Positions 16,466 to 24,935 of a stretch of 64,000 bases of DNA are shown in pieces. Source of the stretch: Planctomycetota bacterium (GTDB lineage: Bacteria; Planctomycetota; B15-G4); contig JAJDEP010000014.1 of NCBI GenBank assembly GCA_029259715.1, positions 62,001 to 126,000 of the forward strand. The letters are read 5' to 3'. The notes below the pieces were generated by a model, which searched no databases, had not been told where the DNA came from, and saw nothing but the letters and a program-made list of their open reading frames with translations. Every line of letters starts with the position of its first letter. Position 1 is the stretch's first letter. A program made the position numbers and the translations under genes.

Positions 16466-18487
16466 ATGCGCACGTTGCTCAGCCTGGTCCTGCTCGCCGG
16501 CGTGACGGCCTGCGCCGCACCCCACGATCCCTCGCTCCCCGTGACGCCCTCGCCGGCGTCGTCTCCATCGTCGGCCGCACCCGAAGCCGTGACGCTGCCC
16601 TCACGTCCGGCTCCGTCCCGCGTCCGCGGCCTCCCCGCCCCACCGGTCGAGTCCCCCATGACCCACTTCCACGTCAGCCTCGACGGCCATCAGGCCCACC
16701 GCGTCGCTGTGCGCATGACTTTCGACGTCGCGGGGCCCGGCCCCATCGAGGTCGCCATGCCCGTGTGGACGCCCGGCAGCTACCTCGTGCGCGAGTACGC
16801 CCGTCACGTCCTCGACCTGTCCGCAGCTGACGCCGACGGCCACGACCTGGGAGCCATCAAGACCGCCAAGAACAGCTGGCGCGTCGACGCGCGCTCGGCC
16901 GGCACCGTCGTCGTCGACTACACGCTCTACGCCAACGAACTCTCGGTGCGCACCAACCACGTCGACAGCGACCATGCGTTCCTGGCGCCCGCGGGGACGT
17001 TCCTGTTCGTGCGGGGACGTGAGGACGACGCCGCAAAGATCACCGTCGACACCCCCGACGGCTGGGAGGTCTTCACCGGCTTGCCCCGCGACGGCGACGG
17101 CTGGACCGCCTCCGACCTCGACATCCTGATGGACAGCCCGCTCGAGATCGGCCCGCACCGCGTGGTCTCCTTCGAGACGCGCGGCGTCCCCCATCGCCTG
17201 GTGGTCGCGGGCGAGCCCCTCGGCGTCGATCTCGAACAACTCGGTGCGGACACCGCGCTCATCACCGCAGAAGTGGCCGCGATCTTCGATCACATGCCCT
17301 TCGACGACTACACCTTCATCCTCTACCTCACCGACGGCGCGGGGGGCGGACTCGAGCACCTCAACTCGAGCGTCAACTACACGTCGCGCTGGCGCCTGAC
17401 CGGCGAGAAGGGCTGGCACAGTCTGCTCTCGCTGTTCGCCCATGAGTACTTCCACTCGTGGAACGTGAAGCGCTTCCGGCCGGAGTCCCTGGGCCCGTTC
17501 GACTACGAGACGGAGAACTACACCACCGACCTCTGGGTGGCCGAGGGCATCACCAGCTACTACGACACGCTGGTCCCCACCCGCATCCGCTTCACCAAGG
17601 GCATCAGCGCCTACCTGGGCGAGATCGCCAAGGGCTTCCGCGACCTCGACGACCGCCCCGGCGCCGCGCGCACGAGCCTGGCCCGCTCGTCGTGGGACAC
17701 CTGGATCAAGCAGTACCGCCCCGACGAGAACAGCTTCAACCACAGCGTCTCGTACTATTCCAAGGGCGCCATGGTCAGCATGATGCTCGACCTGCGCATC
17801 CGCCGGCTCACGGACGGCGAGCGCACTCTCGCCCACGCGCTGCGGCTCGGCTGGGAACGCTACACCGCCGCGGGCGTCGGCTATCCCGACGGCGCGTTGC
17901 GCACCCTCGCCACCGAGACGGCCGGCGCCGACCTGTCGGACTTCTTCGACGACTACGTCGACGGCACCGCGCCCCTCGACCCCCATGACGACCTGGCCTG
18001 GGTCGGCCTGCAGCTCGCCATCACGCCCAGCAAGACCAGCCGCAAGCTCGCCGAGGACGCCGACGGCTTCAAACTCGCACCGTCGCTGGGCCTCTCCACC
18101 GCCGACAGCAACGGGCTGTGCCGCGTCAGCCGCGTCGTCGAGGGCAAGGTCGCCTTCGTCGCCGGGATCAACGTCGACGACCTGATCCTGGCCGTCGACG
18201 AGATGCGCGTGAACGCCTCGAATCTCTCCGACCGCCTCGACCTGGCCCTGCACGACGGCGAGGCCCGCGTGATCACGCTCACCATCTTCCGCGGACAGTC
18301 GTTGCGCACGATCACGCTCACGCCGGCCCTCGAGCCCCTCCAGGACTGGAAGGTCAAGCCGCTCGCGGACACGACGCCAGCTCAGCAGGCTGCCTTCCAG
18401 GAGTGGACCGGGTGGGACCTGCCGGGCACCAAGCCGGCCGAGGACGCACACAGTCCCGAGAACGGCGAGGCGTCGGCCGAGTCGTAG
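16466..18487 (+). CDS. M61 family metallopeptidase with PDZ domain, lipoprotein
   Basis: A 673-residue protein with a lipoprotein signal (LVLLAGVTAC, Cys at about 17) and a Pro/Ser-rich linker. The M61 (glycyl aminopeptidase-like) zinc motif HEYFHSWNVKRFRP lies in the middle, followed by WVAEGITSYYD, which supplies the third zinc ligand (Glu) as in gluzincins. The C-terminal region (about 515-620), with LCRVSRVVEGKVAF and DDLILAVDEMRVN, is a PDZ domain, as usual in M61 enzymes. It is predicted to act at the cell envelope. The start is ATG at 16466, directly after the thioesterase stop; a longer open frame upstream overlaps that gene. Confidence 0.88.
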   Translation: MRTLLSLVLLAGVTACAAPHDPSLPVTPSPASSPSSAAPEAVTLPSRPAPSRVRGLPAPPVESPMTHFHVSLDGHQAHRVAVRMTFDVAGPGPIEVAMPVWTPGSYLVREYARHVLDLSAADADGHDLGAIKTAKNSWRVDARSAGTVVVDYTLYANELSVRTNHVDSDHAFLAPAGTFLFVRGREDDAAKITVDTPDGWEVFTGLPRDGDGWTASDLDILMDSPLEIGPHRVVSFETRGVPHRLVVAGEPLGVDLEQLGADTALITAEVAAIFDHMPFDDYTFILYLTDGAGGGLEHLNSSVNYTSRWRLTGEKGWHSLLSLFAHEYFHSWNVKRFRPESLGPFDYETENYTTDLWVAEGITSYYDTLVPTRIRFTKGISAYLGEIAKGFRDLDDRPGAARTSLARSSWDTWIKQYRPDENSFNHSVSYYSKGAMVSMMLDLRIRRLTDGERTLAHALRLGWERYTAAGVGYPDGALRTLATETAGADLSDFFDDYVDGTAPLDPHDDLAWVGLQLAITPSKTSRKLAEDADGFKLAPSLGLSTADSNGLCRVSRVVEGKVAFVAGINVDDLILAVDEMRVNASNLSDRLDLALHDGEARVITLTIFRGQSLRTITLTPALEPLQDWKVKPLADTTPAQQAAFQEWTGWDLPGTKPAEDAHSPENGEASAES

Positions 18488-18504
18488 TCCGAGGGCCAGG
18501 CGCA

Positions 18505-18527
18505 GCCGGACCGGACCTCGGTCCGGC
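18505..18527. terminator. Hairpin between convergent genes
   Basis: GCCGGACC and GGTCCGGC form a perfect 8-bp stem with a 7-nt loop in the 48-bp gap between the M61 stop and the gpsA stop. No T-run follows on either strand. Probably a shared bidirectional terminator. Confidence 0.55.
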
Positions 18528-18535
18528 CGGGCGGG

Positions 18536-19534
18536 TCAGATCACGACTTCGTCCTTCTGCTGGCGGTTCATCAGGTCCTGCACGGCGGCGAGGGGGGACT
18601 TGCCCTCGAACAGCACCGAGTGGATCTGCGAGCTGATGGGCATCTCGACAGCCACCCCCTGGGCCATCTCCACCACGGCCTGCACCGTCGTGACGCCTTC
18701 CGGCGTACCGGGGATCGACGCGAGCACCTGTTCGAGGGATTCGCCCCGCGCGATGCGGTCGCCCACGAGGCGGTTGCGTCCGTGGCTCGAGACGCAACTC
18801 ACGACAAGGTCGCCGATGCCCGAGAGTCCGTGGAACGTCTCGGCCTTGCCGCCCAGGGCGATGCCCAGCCGCGTCATCTCGGTGAGTCCGCGGGTGAGCA
18901 GGGCCGCCTTGGTGTTGTCGCCGAAGCCGAGTCCGTCGACCAGCCCGCCCGCGATGGCGAGCACGTTCTTGAGCGCGCCGCCCAACTCGACGCCCACGGG
19001 ATCGGGCGAGGTGTACACGCGGAAGCGCTCGGTCCCGAAGAGGTCCTGCACGCGCATCGCCAGCCCGGGATCGGTGGAGGCGGCCACCACGGCCGTGGGC
19101 ATGCGCTGGGCCACCTCTTCGGCGTGGGAGGGGCCGCTCAGCACCGCCAGCGGATGCTCGCCGAGGACGTCGGCGATGATCTCGGTGGCCCGCAGGCGGG
19201 TCGACGCCTCCATGCCCTTCGTCGCGGAGACGAAGGGACGCCCGCGGTCGAACTCCGGACTCAGTTCGGTCAGCACGGCGCGCAGGTAGCGACTGGGTAC
19301 GGCGGAGACGATCACGTCGGCGTGGGCGAACGCGCCCGGCTCGTTGGTCACCGTCACACCGCGGGGGAGCTTGAGCCCGGGCAGGTACTTGGAGTTCTCC
19401 CGCGTCGCCTGCATCTCGCGGGCCAACTCGGCCGATCGGCTCCATTGGATGACCGACGCGCCGCGCTCGGCCAACACCGAAGCCAGGGCCGTGCCCCAGG
19501 CACCGTCGCCCAGGATCGCCACCTTCTCAATCAA
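18536..19534 (-). CDS. gpsA: Glycerol-3-phosphate dehydrogenase [NAD(P)+]
   Basis: It reduces dihydroxyacetone phosphate to sn-glycerol 3-phosphate for phospholipid synthesis. The 332-residue product has the Rossmann start VAILGDGAWGTALASVLAERG, ending before the ENSKYLPG segment, the catalytic-lysine block GVELGGALKNVLAIAGG, the NTKAALLTRGLTEM helix and the ETFHGLSGIGDLVVSC loop. It overlaps the plsY stop by 4 nt (ATGA), so the two enzymes of G3P formation and first acylation are co-translated. It could also supply G3P for the phosphoglycerol chemistry suggested at 43.8-49.6 kb. Confidence 0.95.
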   Translation of the reverse strand: MIEKVAILGDGAWGTALASVLAERGASVIQWSRSAELAREMQATRENSKYLPGLKLPRGVTVTNEPGAFAHADVIVSAVPSRYLRAVLTELSPEFDRGRPFVSATKGMEASTRLRATEIIADVLGEHPLAVLSGPSHAEEVAQRMPTAVVAASTDPGLAMRVQDLFGTERFRVYTSPDPVGVELGGALKNVLAIAGGLVDGLGFGDNTKAALLTRGLTEMTRLGIALGGKAETFHGLSGIGDLVVSCVSSHGRNRLVGDRIARGESLEQVLASIPGTPEGVTTVQAVVEMAQGVAVEMPISSQIHSVLFEGKSPLAAVQDLMNRQQKDEVVI

Positions 19535-20184
19535 TCGTCCGCTCCGGTCGTCGAGGCCGTCGCCTCAGGAAGCCGGTCATCGTAGCGATCTTCCGTTCCG
19601 GCGCGAATGCGCGCGAAGTTGCCCAGGTGCCGGATCGTGACGACCACCGCGACGCCGGCGAGCACCGCGAGGCCGGTGTCCTCGGTGAGGGACATGCCCT
19701 CCCCGGCGACGTGGACGACGAGGCGCGCGACGGGAAAGGCCCAGGCCAGGGCCACGCTCGCCACCGAGACGTAGCCGCTGCGGGCACGCACGCCGAAGTG
19801 GATCGCCGCCGCGATGAGCGCGAGCATCCAATCGAGCGCCAGGAAGCCGCCGATCAGTGTGGCCACACCCTTGCCTCCCCGGAATCCCATGGTGACGGGG
19901 TAGACGTGACCGAGCACTGCCGCCGCCACGAGCACCGTCGCCCCCTCGGGGTCGCCCTGCAGGGCCGGCCCGGTCCAGATCAGCGGCGGCAGCAGTCCCT
20001 TGGCCATGTCGCCGAGCAGGACCGCCCGGCCCCAGCCCTTGCCGAGGGCCCGGCCGACATTCGTGGCGCCGGGATTGCCGCTGCCCACCTGTCGGATGTC
20101 CACACCCTGGATCCGGGCGGCCAGCGACGCAAACGACACGCAGCCGAGGGCGTATGCCAGCAGAGTGGCGAGACCCGGGTCCAT
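19531..20184 (-). CDS. plsY: Glycerol-3-phosphate acyltransferase PlsY
   Basis: An integral membrane acyltransferase that uses acyl-phosphate to acylate G3P at position 1. The 217-residue protein has several hydrophobic segments and the three PlsY motifs: VGSGNPGATNVGRALGKGWG (about 33-52), the GFRGGKGVAT loop (about 102-111) and the C-terminal segment with VTIRHLGNFARI. The C-terminal tail (ATASTTGADD) is polar. It lies upstream of gpsA on the same strand. PlsX is not in the window. Confidence 0.93.
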   Translation of the reverse strand: MDPGLATLLAYALGCVSFASLAARIQGVDIRQVGSGNPGATNVGRALGKGWGRAVLLGDMAKGLLPPLIWTGPALQGDPEGATVLVAAAVLGHVYPVTMGFRGGKGVATLIGGFLALDWMLALIAAAIHFGVRARSGYVSVASVALAWAFPVARLVVHVAGEGMSLTEDTGLAVLAGVAVVVTIRHLGNFARIRAGTEDRYDDRLPEATASTTGADD

Positions 20185-20348
20185 GGGAGATTCCCGTCAG
20201 GGGTGCCCGCTCAGGCGGCCCGGTCCTCCCGGCCCTCCCTTTCGGGGCGACGTCGACTATCATGCCGCCCGCCCATCGCCCCGAGGAAGAGGGTCCCGGC
20301 AGCTTCATGCGCCGCCCTCCCCGAGAGTCCTCTCGAGAACCGAGAATC

Positions 20349-21110
20349 ATGCGCGTCTACGCCCTGACCCTGGCTTGCCTGATCGTCCTGACCGGCGCCC
20401 CCTCCCTGATCGCCCAGGACGCCGCGGGCCCGACCGACGGCCTCATCGGCGACACGGCCGCCCGCAAGTTCGACGACCCCGACTTCTCGTTCTCGTTCAC
20501 CACTCCGCTGGGCATGCGCCTGCTGCCCGATCTCGAGCGGTCCGCGCTCATCGGTCAGGCCCTGCCGAACCAACCGCGCACCGACAGCAAGACCCAGCGC
20601 CTCGAGCACAGCTTCCTCTGGCAGGACACCACCGGGCCCTCCGGTGATGGTCGCCAGATCCTGCTGATGCTGATGGACGAGAGTCAGTGGGTCGGCACCG
20701 GCGACTTCCAGCGCTGGCTCGAGGCCGGCGGCGTGACCATCATCGAGCAGGAAGAGGTCAGCCGTCCGGTCGGACCCGGCTTGCTGATTCACATGGAGTT
20801 CGCGAGCCCGGTCGACCTGCGGCCCATGCGCGGACTGTGTCTCTACATCCCCCGCTTGAAGCGATACTGCCTGCTGCGTCTCTTCTGCGATGCCGACGCG
20901 TGGGAGCGCAACGAGCCCGCCTTCCGCCAGACGATCGAATCGATCCGTTTCCGCGAGCCGGTCAGTATTCCGCCGCCCACCGAGATGCTCGGCGACAGCG
21001 GTGACGCCGGCGCCGGCAGCCCCTGGCTGCGCCTCGAGGTGCTCGGCAGCCTGGTCCTGGCCGCCGTGGTGGTCATGGCGATGGCTACCGGGACGCGAGC
21101 CAAAGCATGA
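20349..21110 (+). CDS. Exported, membrane-anchored protein of unknown function
   Basis: A 253-residue protein with a Sec signal peptide (MRVYALTLACLIVLTGAPSL, cut near IAQDA) and a C-terminal hydrophobic segment (VLGSLVLAAVVVMAMA), so it is probably tethered facing the periplasm. The middle shows the pattern of a compact alpha/beta domain (FSFTTPLGMRLLP, LLIHMEFASPVDLRP) without a recognised family. The ATG at 20349 is chosen for the signal peptide; an open frame extends upstream to 20154 without a plausible leader. It overlaps the following sulfatase start (ATGA), suggesting a joint function. Confidence 0.65.
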   Translation: MRVYALTLACLIVLTGAPSLIAQDAAGPTDGLIGDTAARKFDDPDFSFSFTTPLGMRLLPDLERSALIGQALPNQPRTDSKTQRLEHSFLWQDTTGPSGDGRQILLMLMDESQWVGTGDFQRWLEAGGVTIIEQEEVSRPVGPGLLIHMEFASPVDLRPMRGLCLYIPRLKRYCLLRLFCDADAWERNEPAFRQTIESIRFREPVSIPPPTEMLGDSGDAGAGSPWLRLEVLGSLVLAAVVVMAMATGTRAKA

Positions 21111-22654
21111 GCCTGCGGTCGACCGCGCTCTGCACGGGCGGTGCCGCGCTCGCTGCGCTCGTCGGTTTCACCGCGTCCGGCTGCGGTCCGGGCGAGCCCA
21201 GCAGCACCGAGGATCTCGTCTATCCCGGCGCGAACCTGATGATCATCTCCATCGACACGCTGCGGGCCGACCGCCTGGGCGCCTACGGCAACACCAGGGG
21301 TCTGACCCCCCATCTCGACGCCCTGGCGGGCGAGAGCATCCTGTTCGAGAACGCCTATGCCAACTCGCCCAAGACCGCCAGCTCGCACATGTCGCTGTTC
21401 ACGTCGATGCTCCCCACCGAGCACGGACTGAGGAACTTCGCCCCCCGCAAGGGCCTCCCGCTGAAGGCCATGGCGTCCAACCGCACGACGCTGGGGCAGG
21501 TCCTCAACCGCAACGACTACTACAACGCGACCATCGCCTCGGGCGGCAACATCAACGGTCAGATGGGCTTCAGCCGCGGCTTCGGCCAGGACACGTTCAT
21601 GTCGGGCCTGCGTGAAGTGCCGGACATCGTCTCGGACGCCAAGACGCTGCTCAATCGGCTGACTCCCCAGGAGGAGTCGGCGGGGCTGCACTGGTTCATG
21701 TTCCTGCACACCTACCAGGTGCATGCGCCCTACGTCCCGCCGCAGGAGTGGATCGACAAGTTCGCCATCGAACCCCAGGGGCGGTCCGGTGAACTGATGC
21801 AGCCGATGCTGAAGATGAGCATCCAGCAGCAGTGGAAGCACATGCACGACGGCCTGTGGGATCACAAGGCCGAGTTCAACGCCGAGGACGGCGAGTATCT
21901 CATGAGCCTGTACGACGCGGAGGTCGCCTACACCGACCACGTGATCGGTCGCTTCATCGAGTGGCTCGACCAGCGCGACATCCTCGACGACACGATCCTC
22001 GTGGTGCTCTCCGACCACGGTGAGGAGTTCTTCGAGCACGGCGAGTTCGAACACGACCAGCTCCACGAGGAACACCTGCGCGTGCCTCTCATGATCCGGC
22101 TGCCGGGCGGGACGCTGGGCGGGAAGAAAGTCTCGGGGCTGACCAGCCTGATCGACGTCATGCCGACCCTGCTCGAGATGCTCGACATCGAGGTGGGATC
22201 GGGCCTGCAGAACCAGATGGCCGGCGAGTCCCTGACCCCGTCCATGCTCTCGGGCCGCACGAACGGGCGGCCGGTCTTCGCCGAGCGCGTGATGTTCGTG
22301 GAGGCCTACCAGGCGGCGCTGCGCAACGAAGCGAGCAACGTCATCTTCCACGAGGCCGAGAAGCGACTCCAAGCCTTTGACCTGAGCACCGACCCGGCCG
22401 AGACCGAAGACATCTCGGGCAACCTCGACTTCCTGCGGAAGGCCGCCGAGGCGCTCAAGAGCGCCCTGACCCGGGTGTTGCTGCGTCGTCACGCCTACGA
22501 CCAGGAGAGCACGGGCGTCAATGTGGACCTGAGTTCGAAGGAACTCGACGAACTCAAGAAGCTCGGCTACATCGGCGACGGCGACGAGGACATCGAGGTG
22601 AAGCTCCCCGAGGGGACGCCCATCGAGAACTTCCCCGACCTGGGCGACGGCTAG
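21107..22654 (+). CDS. Secreted sulfatase-fold hydrolase, lipoprotein
   Basis: The 515-residue product has a lipoprotein signal (FTASGC, Cys25) and the sulfatase fold: MIISIDTLRADRLGAYG (first metal site), FMFLHTYQVHAPYVPP and VLSDHGEEFFEHGEFEH. At the nucleophile position, where sulfatases have C/S-x-P-x-R, the sequence reads KTASSHMSLFTS, so Thr aligns with the formylglycine cysteine and His with the Arg. Thr nucleophiles are known in LtaS-type phosphotransferases; phosphodiester rather than sulfate ester chemistry is therefore possible. The Cys/Ser needed for formylglycine is absent at that position. It is coupled to the upstream exported protein by a 4-nt overlap. Confidence 0.85.
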   Translation: MSLRSTALCTGGAALAALVGFTASGCGPGEPSSTEDLVYPGANLMIISIDTLRADRLGAYGNTRGLTPHLDALAGESILFENAYANSPKTASSHMSLFTSMLPTEHGLRNFAPRKGLPLKAMASNRTTLGQVLNRNDYYNATIASGGNINGQMGFSRGFGQDTFMSGLREVPDIVSDAKTLLNRLTPQEESAGLHWFMFLHTYQVHAPYVPPQEWIDKFAIEPQGRSGELMQPMLKMSIQQQWKHMHDGLWDHKAEFNAEDGEYLMSLYDAEVAYTDHVIGRFIEWLDQRDILDDTILVVLSDHGEEFFEHGEFEHDQLHEEHLRVPLMIRLPGGTLGGKKVSGLTSLIDVMPTLLEMLDIEVGSGLQNQMAGESLTPSMLSGRTNGRPVFAERVMFVEAYQAALRNEASNVIFHEAEKRLQAFDLSTDPAETEDISGNLDFLRKAAEALKSALTRVLLRRHAYDQESTGVNVDLSSKELDELKKLGYIGDGDEDIEVKLPEGTPIENFPDLGDG

Positions 22655-22720
22655 CTACCGAGCGGTCCGGACCCTGCTCCTCGCGCGGCCCTTCCCACCC
22701 GGGGTGGCCAGCCGGGACGA

Positions 22721-23128
22721 TCAGCTGGCTGTGGGCCCGTGGTAGTCGACGAAGTTCACCGCGGACTCGTACAGCCGCACGCGGTGCAGGCGCCCCTCGA
22801 GCGGCGCCTCCAGGCGCTCCCAGATGGCGGCCGCCACCACCTCGGCGGTCGTGATCCGGCCGGCCAGCCAGGGCACGTCGTGCCCGAGGTCCTTGTGGTC
22901 GACGTCCGCGAAGATGTGCTCATGCATGAGCCCGGCCAGGACGTTGAGGTCCATGACCATCCCCGTACGGGGGTCGACCTCGCCCCGGACCACCACCTCC
23001 AACTCGTAGTTGTGACCGTGGAGGTTGTGGCAGGGGCCGTAGAGCCTCTGGTTCTCCTCGGGGGTCAGGTGAGGGCTCTCCAGCTTGTGGGCCGCCGAGA
23101 AGCCGATCTTGTGGATCAACTCGAACAT
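22721..23128 (-). CDS. queD: 6-carboxy-5,6,7,8-tetrahydropterin synthase (QueD/PTPS family)
   Basis: QueD converts dihydroneopterin triphosphate to 6-carboxytetrahydropterin for queuosine and other deazapurines. The 135-residue product has the zinc histidines His14 (FSAAHKL), His37 and His39 in GPCHNLHGHNYEL, with the catalytic Cys33 in the same block, and VMDLNVLAGLMHEH. The late DVPWLAG and TTAEVVAAAIWERL match the family. It stands alone, convergent with the sulfatase gene; no queC or queE is adjacent, although a QueC-like PP-loop protein is encoded at 58736. Confidence 0.92.
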   Translation of the reverse strand: MFELIHKIGFSAAHKLESPHLTPEENQRLYGPCHNLHGHNYELEVVVRGEVDPRTGMVMDLNVLAGLMHEHIFADVDHKDLGHDVPWLAGRITTAEVVAAAIWERLEAPLEGRLHRVRLYESAVNFVDYHGPTAS

Positions 23129-23134
23129 GGGGAC

Positions 23135-23140
23135 ATCCTA
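23135..23140 (-). promoter_or_regulatory. Possible -10 element 6 nt before queD
   Basis: On the minus strand TAGGAT ends 6 nt before the queD ATG, with no Shine-Dalgarno sequence between. If real, it would give a leaderless mRNA, like two other genes in the window (39345 and 41126). No good -35 element was found. Confidence 0.3.
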
Positions 23141-23415
23141 TCCAAGTGCTGCTGAGGGGGCGATTTACGGAGGTGGTCCGGTCCCCAGGGGGCTATCAGT
23201 CATCTGCTCGCCGGGTCGCCGGGGTCGCCACGGCGACCCATGAGTTGAGCTTGATCGGTTACCCAGCGGGATCCGGGGACTCTGTTACAATGTTCTCCTT
23301 TTGATCCCGGGCAGAAGAAGGACACCTCACGACCCCCACCAGCATCGGGGACGGGCGGTTCTCCACAAGCAGTTCCTGGGTCATTCGCCATCACTTCACA
23401 CGGAAACCACTGGGC

Positions 23416-23616
23416 ATGACGACGCTCGAACTCTGCGCCAAGCTGGACAGTATCGAGGCGGGCGAGGTGGCCACGCTCTTCTTCAAGGATGGCGAGGTCA
23501 TCAGGGGGGGCATGCTCTACAACTCGGTGCAACAGCGGGGTGTGATCATCGACCCCGCCTCCGAGACGCAGCGCCGCTTCGAAGCCGATGAGGTCGCCAA
23601 GGTCTGGCGCCGCTAG
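23416..23616 (+). CDS. Small protein of unknown function, possible Sm-like fold
   Basis: A 66-residue protein starting MTTLELCAKLDSIEAGEVAT. The short strands TLFFKDGEVIRGGMLYNS and RGVIIDPAS, followed by a charged end (FEADEVAKVWRR), have the alternation of a small beta-barrel such as Sm/LSm-like proteins; this is impression only. The ATG at 23416 is the only good start. The 287-bp gap before it (23129-23415) contains a TACAAT -10-like hexamer at 23286-23291 without a good -35, and nothing else I recognise. The reading frame uses the same GC-rich third positions as its neighbours, which supports coding. Confidence 0.6.
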   Translation: MTTLELCAKLDSIEAGEVATLFFKDGEVIRGGMLYNSVQQRGVIIDPASETQRRFEADEVAKVWRR

Positions 23617-23701
23617 CCGGCTCCGCCGACGGCCTCACCCCGGCTCCGCTGAGAGCCACTTCCGGTCCTCGCATCGGGCGCCGAACCGGCGTCCGGACTC
23701 G

Positions 23702-24496
23702 TTGAACACCCGACGCGGCAACGTCCACGTCGGGACCGTCGGCTGGTCCTACCCGGATTGGAAGGGCTGCTTCTACCCCAAAGGTACGGCGGCCCGGGAC
23801 TACCTGGCTTTCTATGCCGGTCGGTTCCGGGCCGTCGAGGTCGACTCGACCTTCTATGCCTGGCCGAAGCGGACGAATCTGCAGCAATGGGCCGAAAAGG
23901 TCCCGCCGGGGTTCCGCTTCGCCCTCAAGGCCCCGCAGTCGATCACGCATGAGCGCCTGCTGGCCGGCTGTGCCGAGGACATGCTCCGCTTCCTCGACAG
24001 CGTGCAGCTCCTCGGGGACGCCCTCGGCCCCGTGATCCTGCAGTTGCCGGCGCGCTTCGGGCGCTCCCACCTGAAGGACCTGTTCCGGCTGCTCGAGGCC
24101 CTGCCGCCGAAGCCCGGCATCGCGGTCGAATTCCGGCACCGGTCCTGCTACTCCAGCGAGATGTTCGAGGTCCTGCGCAATCGGGGCGTCGGGCTCGTCA
24201 CCACCGACGCCCACGAAGGATTCCTGCTCTCGGGCCCCGATGTGGTCCTGAGGCTGATGGGCGAGCGCGACACCGCCACCCGCTTCGACCGCGTCGTCGT
24301 CGACAAGGGCCACGACCTCGATGCCTGGGCCGACCGGGTCGGGCAACTGCCCGCCTGGGTCGAACATGCCTACCTGTTCGTGAACAACCTCTACTCGGGT
24401 CATGCTCCCGAAACGGCGGCCGCCCTCGGCGTGCGCCTCGGCGTACTCGATCCGCCGCCTGCGCCGCCGGGCACCCAGGAAAGCCTGTTCCCATGA
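23702..24496 (+). CDS. DUF72 family protein (TIM-barrel)
   Basis: A DUF72 protein of 264 residues. The family start is visible as VHVGTVGWSYPDWKGCFYP, followed by FRAVEVDSTFYAWP, FRFALKAPQSITHERLL, PVILQLPARF and the late HAYLFVNNLYSGHAPE. The function of DUF72 is not established. A TTG at 23702 gives the start expected for the family; the longer frame from 23588 adds an Arg/Pro-rich stretch that overlaps the small gene upstream. No strong ribosome site is seen, so the exact start is uncertain. Confidence 0.85.
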   Translation: MNTRRGNVHVGTVGWSYPDWKGCFYPKGTAARDYLAFYAGRFRAVEVDSTFYAWPKRTNLQQWAEKVPPGFRFALKAPQSITHERLLAGCAEDMLRFLDSVQLLGDALGPVILQLPARFGRSHLKDLFRLLEALPPKPGIAVEFRHRSCYSSEMFEVLRNRGVGLVTTDAHEGFLLSGPDVVLRLMGERDTATRFDRVVVDKGHDLDAWADRVGQLPAWVEHAYLFVNNLYSGHAPETAAALGVRLGVLDPPPAPPGTQESLFP

Positions 24497-24521
24497 CACC
24501 TGCTGAATCGACGGCTATGAT
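24493..24521 (+). promoter_or_regulatory. Promoter of the second A-type Fe-S carrier
   Basis: ATGACA (24493-24498, one mismatch to TTGACA) and TATGAT (24516-24521, one mismatch to TATAAT) are spaced by exactly 17 nt. The -35 box overlaps the DUF72 stop codon. This is one of the best promoter matches in the window and implies independent expression of the gene at 24576. Confidence 0.65.
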
Positions 24522-24575
24522 CCAGGGAGCGCCGCACGGCGTCCGACGACCGTATCCAGGAGCACCGAGAGACCG

Positions 24576-24902
24576 ATGATCAGCCTCACCGACAAGGCCA
24601 TCTCCGAGGTCAAGCGCATCATTTCCGATCAGAAGCTCGAAGAGGGCACGCACCTGCGCGTGGGCGTCTCGGGTGGCGGATGCAGTGGTCTCTCCTACGT
24701 CCTCGGCTTCGATGCCGAGACCAAGGACGGCGACAAGATGCTCGAGTTCGGAGGCCTGGAGGTGGCCCTCTCCGCCGACGCAGAGCCCTACCTCGAGAAC
24801 ACGGTCATCGACTTCAACGACGACGTGACCAAGCGGGGGTTCGTGTTCAACAACCCCAACGCATCCGGGACCTGCGGTTGCGGGAGCTCCTTCTCGGTCT
24901 GA
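24576..24902 (+). CDS. A-type Fe-S carrier, ErpA/HesB-like
   Basis: A 108-residue carrier with Cys36 (GGGCSGLSY), Cys100 and Cys102 (GTCGCGSSF), as in IscA, ErpA and SufA. It lacks the N-terminal extension of the iscA product at 12939 and is closer in form to ErpA, but the subfamily cannot be fixed by eye. It is located away from isc genes with its own promoter, as erpA genes usually are. Likely role: delivery of [4Fe-4S] clusters to target enzymes. Confidence 0.9.
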   Translation: MISLTDKAISEVKRIISDQKLEEGTHLRVGVSGGGCSGLSYVLGFDAETKDGDKMLEFGGLEVALSADAEPYLENTVIDFNDDVTKRGFVFNNPNASGTCGCGSSFSV

Positions 24903-24935
24903 CGCGCGGCTTGCGGCCGCCGTCGTGCCCGCGGA

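Noticed and set aside
16466-18487. Frame extended upstream to 16343 as start of the M61 gene
   Set aside because: It would overlap the thioesterase gene by more than 100 nt and bury the lipoprotein signal.
22655-22720. Terminator between the sulfatase and queD genes
   Set aside because: Only short imperfect stems (5 bp) are visible; not strong enough to call.
23245-23291. Complete promoter for the 66-residue gene using TTGATC and TACAAT
   Set aside because: Spacing between the two hexamers is 29 nt, too long for a normal sigma70 promoter.
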